Below are positions 61,905 to 64,000 of a DNA stretch of 64,000 nt, piece after piece (the stretch's first letter is position 1; each line of letters begins with the position of its first letter). A program made the translations under genes and the position numbers. The DNA lies in NCBI GenBank assembly GCA_015179125.1, contig WHVA01000249.1, forward strand, positions 92,316 through 156,315, read 5' to 3'. The notes beneath the pieces were generated by a model. The model was given only the letters and a program-made list of their open reading frames with translations. It did no database searches and was not told the DNA's origin. Source of the stretch: Gautieria morchelliformis. Taxonomy: Eukaryota > Basidiomycota > Agaricomycetes > Gomphales > Gomphaceae.

Positions 61905-64000
61905 AAACGATCATAGAGCAGTCAAAGGCCCCGGCTTGCCCGGGTAAGATTCGTGGAAGTCAGTGACCAGCTCCGAGGCATGATCAAGTTCGGAAGCGAG
62001 GATCCACGAGGTTTCTTCGTCGGTACCTTCGTAACCAGTCCACCTAACAAGATAGAGCAGCTTGCAGCTCTTTCATCTATTATCGATCTTCAAGTCGAGG
62101 ATTTCGGAGACCTCAAACTCGGGCTGGCCGTCGATAATGACTGGGAGCGGAGGCGGCTGAACTCGGTTCGGGATGGTGTTGGGCGAGGCTGGTTCGAGCA
62201 TAGATATGTGGAATACTGGATGGACTGAATGCATGTGTTCTGGAAGTCGAAGGGTGAAGGAGTGAGTACCTGCTCGGGAAATGATCTCAAAAGGACCCAA
62301 GAACTTCTCGGCGAGCTTCTTGGTAGGCCGAGTTGTTCTGAAATACTGTGCCTTTACAAAGGCGAGGGATCCTACTTGGAAATCAGGAGCGGGTTTGCGG
62401 CGAACATTGGCCGAGGCTTGGTAGGTCTTCTGAGCCTCGAGGATGGCGCGGCGAAGTTCTTGGTGTAGCTCATCCAGGTCAACCACGAAGTCTCGAGCTC
62501 GTGCCGAGGCCAGGTTGCGCTTGGGGTGGACTGCGAGGTTCGGGTGGTAACCCTTATTAGCAAAGAATGGGGATATGCCGGTGGTTGCGCTAGGCGCATT
62601 GTTGTAAGCGAACTCGGCTAGGGGAAGGGGCGAAGCCCAATTGGACTGTTGATAGTTGCAGTATATCCTGAGGTACTGTTCCAAGGTCTGGTTAGCACGC
62701 TCAGTTTGACCGTCACCCTCGGGGTGATATCCCGAGGTGAAATGCAACCGCATGTCCAAGGCTTTCCCTAGAGAACGCCAGAAGTGCGAGATGAACTCGG
62801 AACCCCTGTCCGAGGCGACGTGCGAGGGGATCCCATGCTTGGAAAAGACATGAAGGACGAAGAGGTGAGCGAGCTCTTGCGAGGTTATCTTGTCGGTGGT
62901 TGGAATGAAGATAACCTGCTTAGTGAAGCGGTCAACAATCACTAGTATGGAGGTGAACTCGGATGAAGGGGGGAGCTGCTCAATGAAATCCATAGAGATG
63001 GAATTCCAAGGCTTCTCGGGAACGGGAAGTTGTTTGAGGAGACCATAGGGCTTGTGACGTTGCGGCTTGCTTCGCATACAAGTGATGCACATCTTGCAAT
63101 ACTCCTTGACAAAGGATCTAATCCCTGGTCAAGTGTAGTCTCGTCGGATCAGCTCCAAGGTCTTGTTGACCCCGAAGTGTCCCAAGAGAATGTGATCGTG
63201 CTTGTATTGCAGGATGCGAAGTCGAAGGTCTTGGGCTGCTGGAACATAGGTTCGGTTGTCAAGCTTGAGAAAACCCTCGGGGTCTGTGGTCCACCTTGGG
63301 TCATTAACCAAGCCGAGGTGCAACTTGGCTATAGGGTCCAAGGGGAGGTTTGCTAGTATGTCAGCTCAGATCTGCTCGGTATCAAGCAGCGAAGCGGTTC
63401 AGAGTACGACGGGAGCGAGGTTAGTAGCTCTAAGGGACGATGCCAGCTGGTGTTGAGTAAACACTGGCCGTAGGTTCTGTGGGTTTATGGTGGCATAGTC
63501 GCTATTCCCCTCTTTAAGGTAGGCGTCCCATCGTCTAGTGAGAGAGTCAGGCTTCGTTCCGAGGTGACCAGGTCGGAAACAGATGGCGAGGTTGAATTGG
63601 GAGAGGTATTCTGACCACCGAGCTTGTCGACGGGTCAAGAGCTTCGTAGTTGAAAAGTATTCGAGGTTCTTGTGATCAGTGATAACGTCAACAGGGTCGC
63701 CAGAGCCCTCAAGGTAGTGTCGCCAGCGTTGAAACACTTCAAAAATTGCTAGGAGCTCCTTGTCATGAACATCGTAGTTGAGCTCAGTAGAGGTGAATGT
63801 GCGGGAGTGAAAGGCGACGGGATGAAGTTCGCCTTCCGAGGTTCGCAGTGATAAGATTGCCGCTAAGGCATAATCTAAAGCATCAGTCTCTACGATTAGT
63901 GGAAGGTCAGGAATCCAGTGGGTAAGGATAGGAGCAGTAGTGAACGCCTTCTTCAACAGGTTGAAGCCTGTCGACAATCCTCGGAAAAGTTCCAAGGGTA
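61905..64000 (-). pseudogene. Chromovirus G3 pol (RNase H, integrase, chromodomain), continues past right edge
   Basis: Minus-strand frames: RNase H (IVETDALDYALAAILSLRTS; DHKNLEYFSTTKLLTRRQAR), spacer, H2C2 (CITCMRSKPQRHK), integrase core (SMDFIEQLPPSSEFTSILVI; ASDRGSEFISHFWRSLGKAL; YHPEGDGQTERANQTLEQYL), barrel (FRTTRPTKKLAEKFLGPFEI) and chromodomain (FEVSEILDLKIDNR, then after a TGA KSCKLLYLVRWTGYEGTDEE) to about 61905. The 339-codon integrase frame 62073-63092 is intact. A stop near 63100 (DYT-stop-GL) and the chromodomain TGA are compatible with former CGA. It is less decayed than G1. Confidence 0.88.

Noticed and set aside
1..64000. CRISPR arrays, rRNA genes, bacterial operons
   Set aside because: No regularly spaced repeats or rRNA-like sequence were seen, and gene structure is eukaryotic.

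Overview
The window reads as a transposon island from a filamentous basidiomycete, most likely an Agaricomycete. The evidence is the one clear host gene, a syntaxin with seven introns of about 44-58 bp, together with chromodomain-type Ty3/gypsy elements, a Ngaro-like tyrosine-recombinase retrotransposon, a PIF/Harbinger transposon and an endonuclease-lacking Penelope-like reverse transcriptase. I cannot name the species. No rRNA, CRISPR array or bacterial-type operon is visible.

Layout. 1-3.2 kb: minus-strand remnant of a gypsy element (family E), split by a 395-bp palindromic CACTG-ended MITE. 3.2-4.8 kb: plus-strand gag remnant split by a 983-bp solo LTR (family A). 4.8-8.26 kb: AT-rich, no gene. 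8.27-10.67 kb: Penelope-like RT (minus). 10.98-18.33 kb: chromovirus G1, with an antisense accessory gene (plus) and a decayed pol/gag (minus) that carries three LTR insertions. 18.46-26.5 kb: copia element 1 (minus), joined in frame to a gypsy chromodomain at one end and interrupted by a gypsy element D (plus). 26.5-32.6 kb: chromovirus B (plus) with 5' LTR, putative self-priming PBS, gag, slippery site and pol. 32.6-34.3 kb: LTR, polypurine tract and antisense accessory gene of another copy. 35.7-36.3 kb: solo LTR. 36.6-41.6 kb: gag of family C, then gypsy E copy 2 with integrase/chromodomain, an unrecognised extra gene (ORFX) and a probable 3' LTR. 41.6-46.9 kb: mostly non-coding repeats and one unknown 3' exon. 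46.97-48.28 kb: syntaxin. 48.6-57.1 kb: Ngaro-like element with split direct repeats A1...B1-A2-B2; a Harbinger transposon sits between A2 and B2. 57.4-59.9 kb: copia element 2, cut by the LTR of chromovirus G3, which runs off the right edge (59.9-64 kb).

How things fit together. Six target-site duplications (five exact, one with a single mismatch) and several disrupted reading frames give a relative order of insertions. Two accessory genes stand out. The first (three copies) encodes coiled coils around a C-x2-C-x6-C...C-x2-C-x6-C (Zn2Cys6-type) cluster and lies antisense between pol and the 3' LTR of chromoviruses. The second (ORFX, two copies) lies in sense between pol and the 3' LTR of family E. 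Most in-frame stops across unrelated elements are TGA where relatives have arginine, which fits CGA to TGA change by CpG deamination. Family B LTRs are the commonest insertion, with six copies or fragments between 15 and 40 kb.
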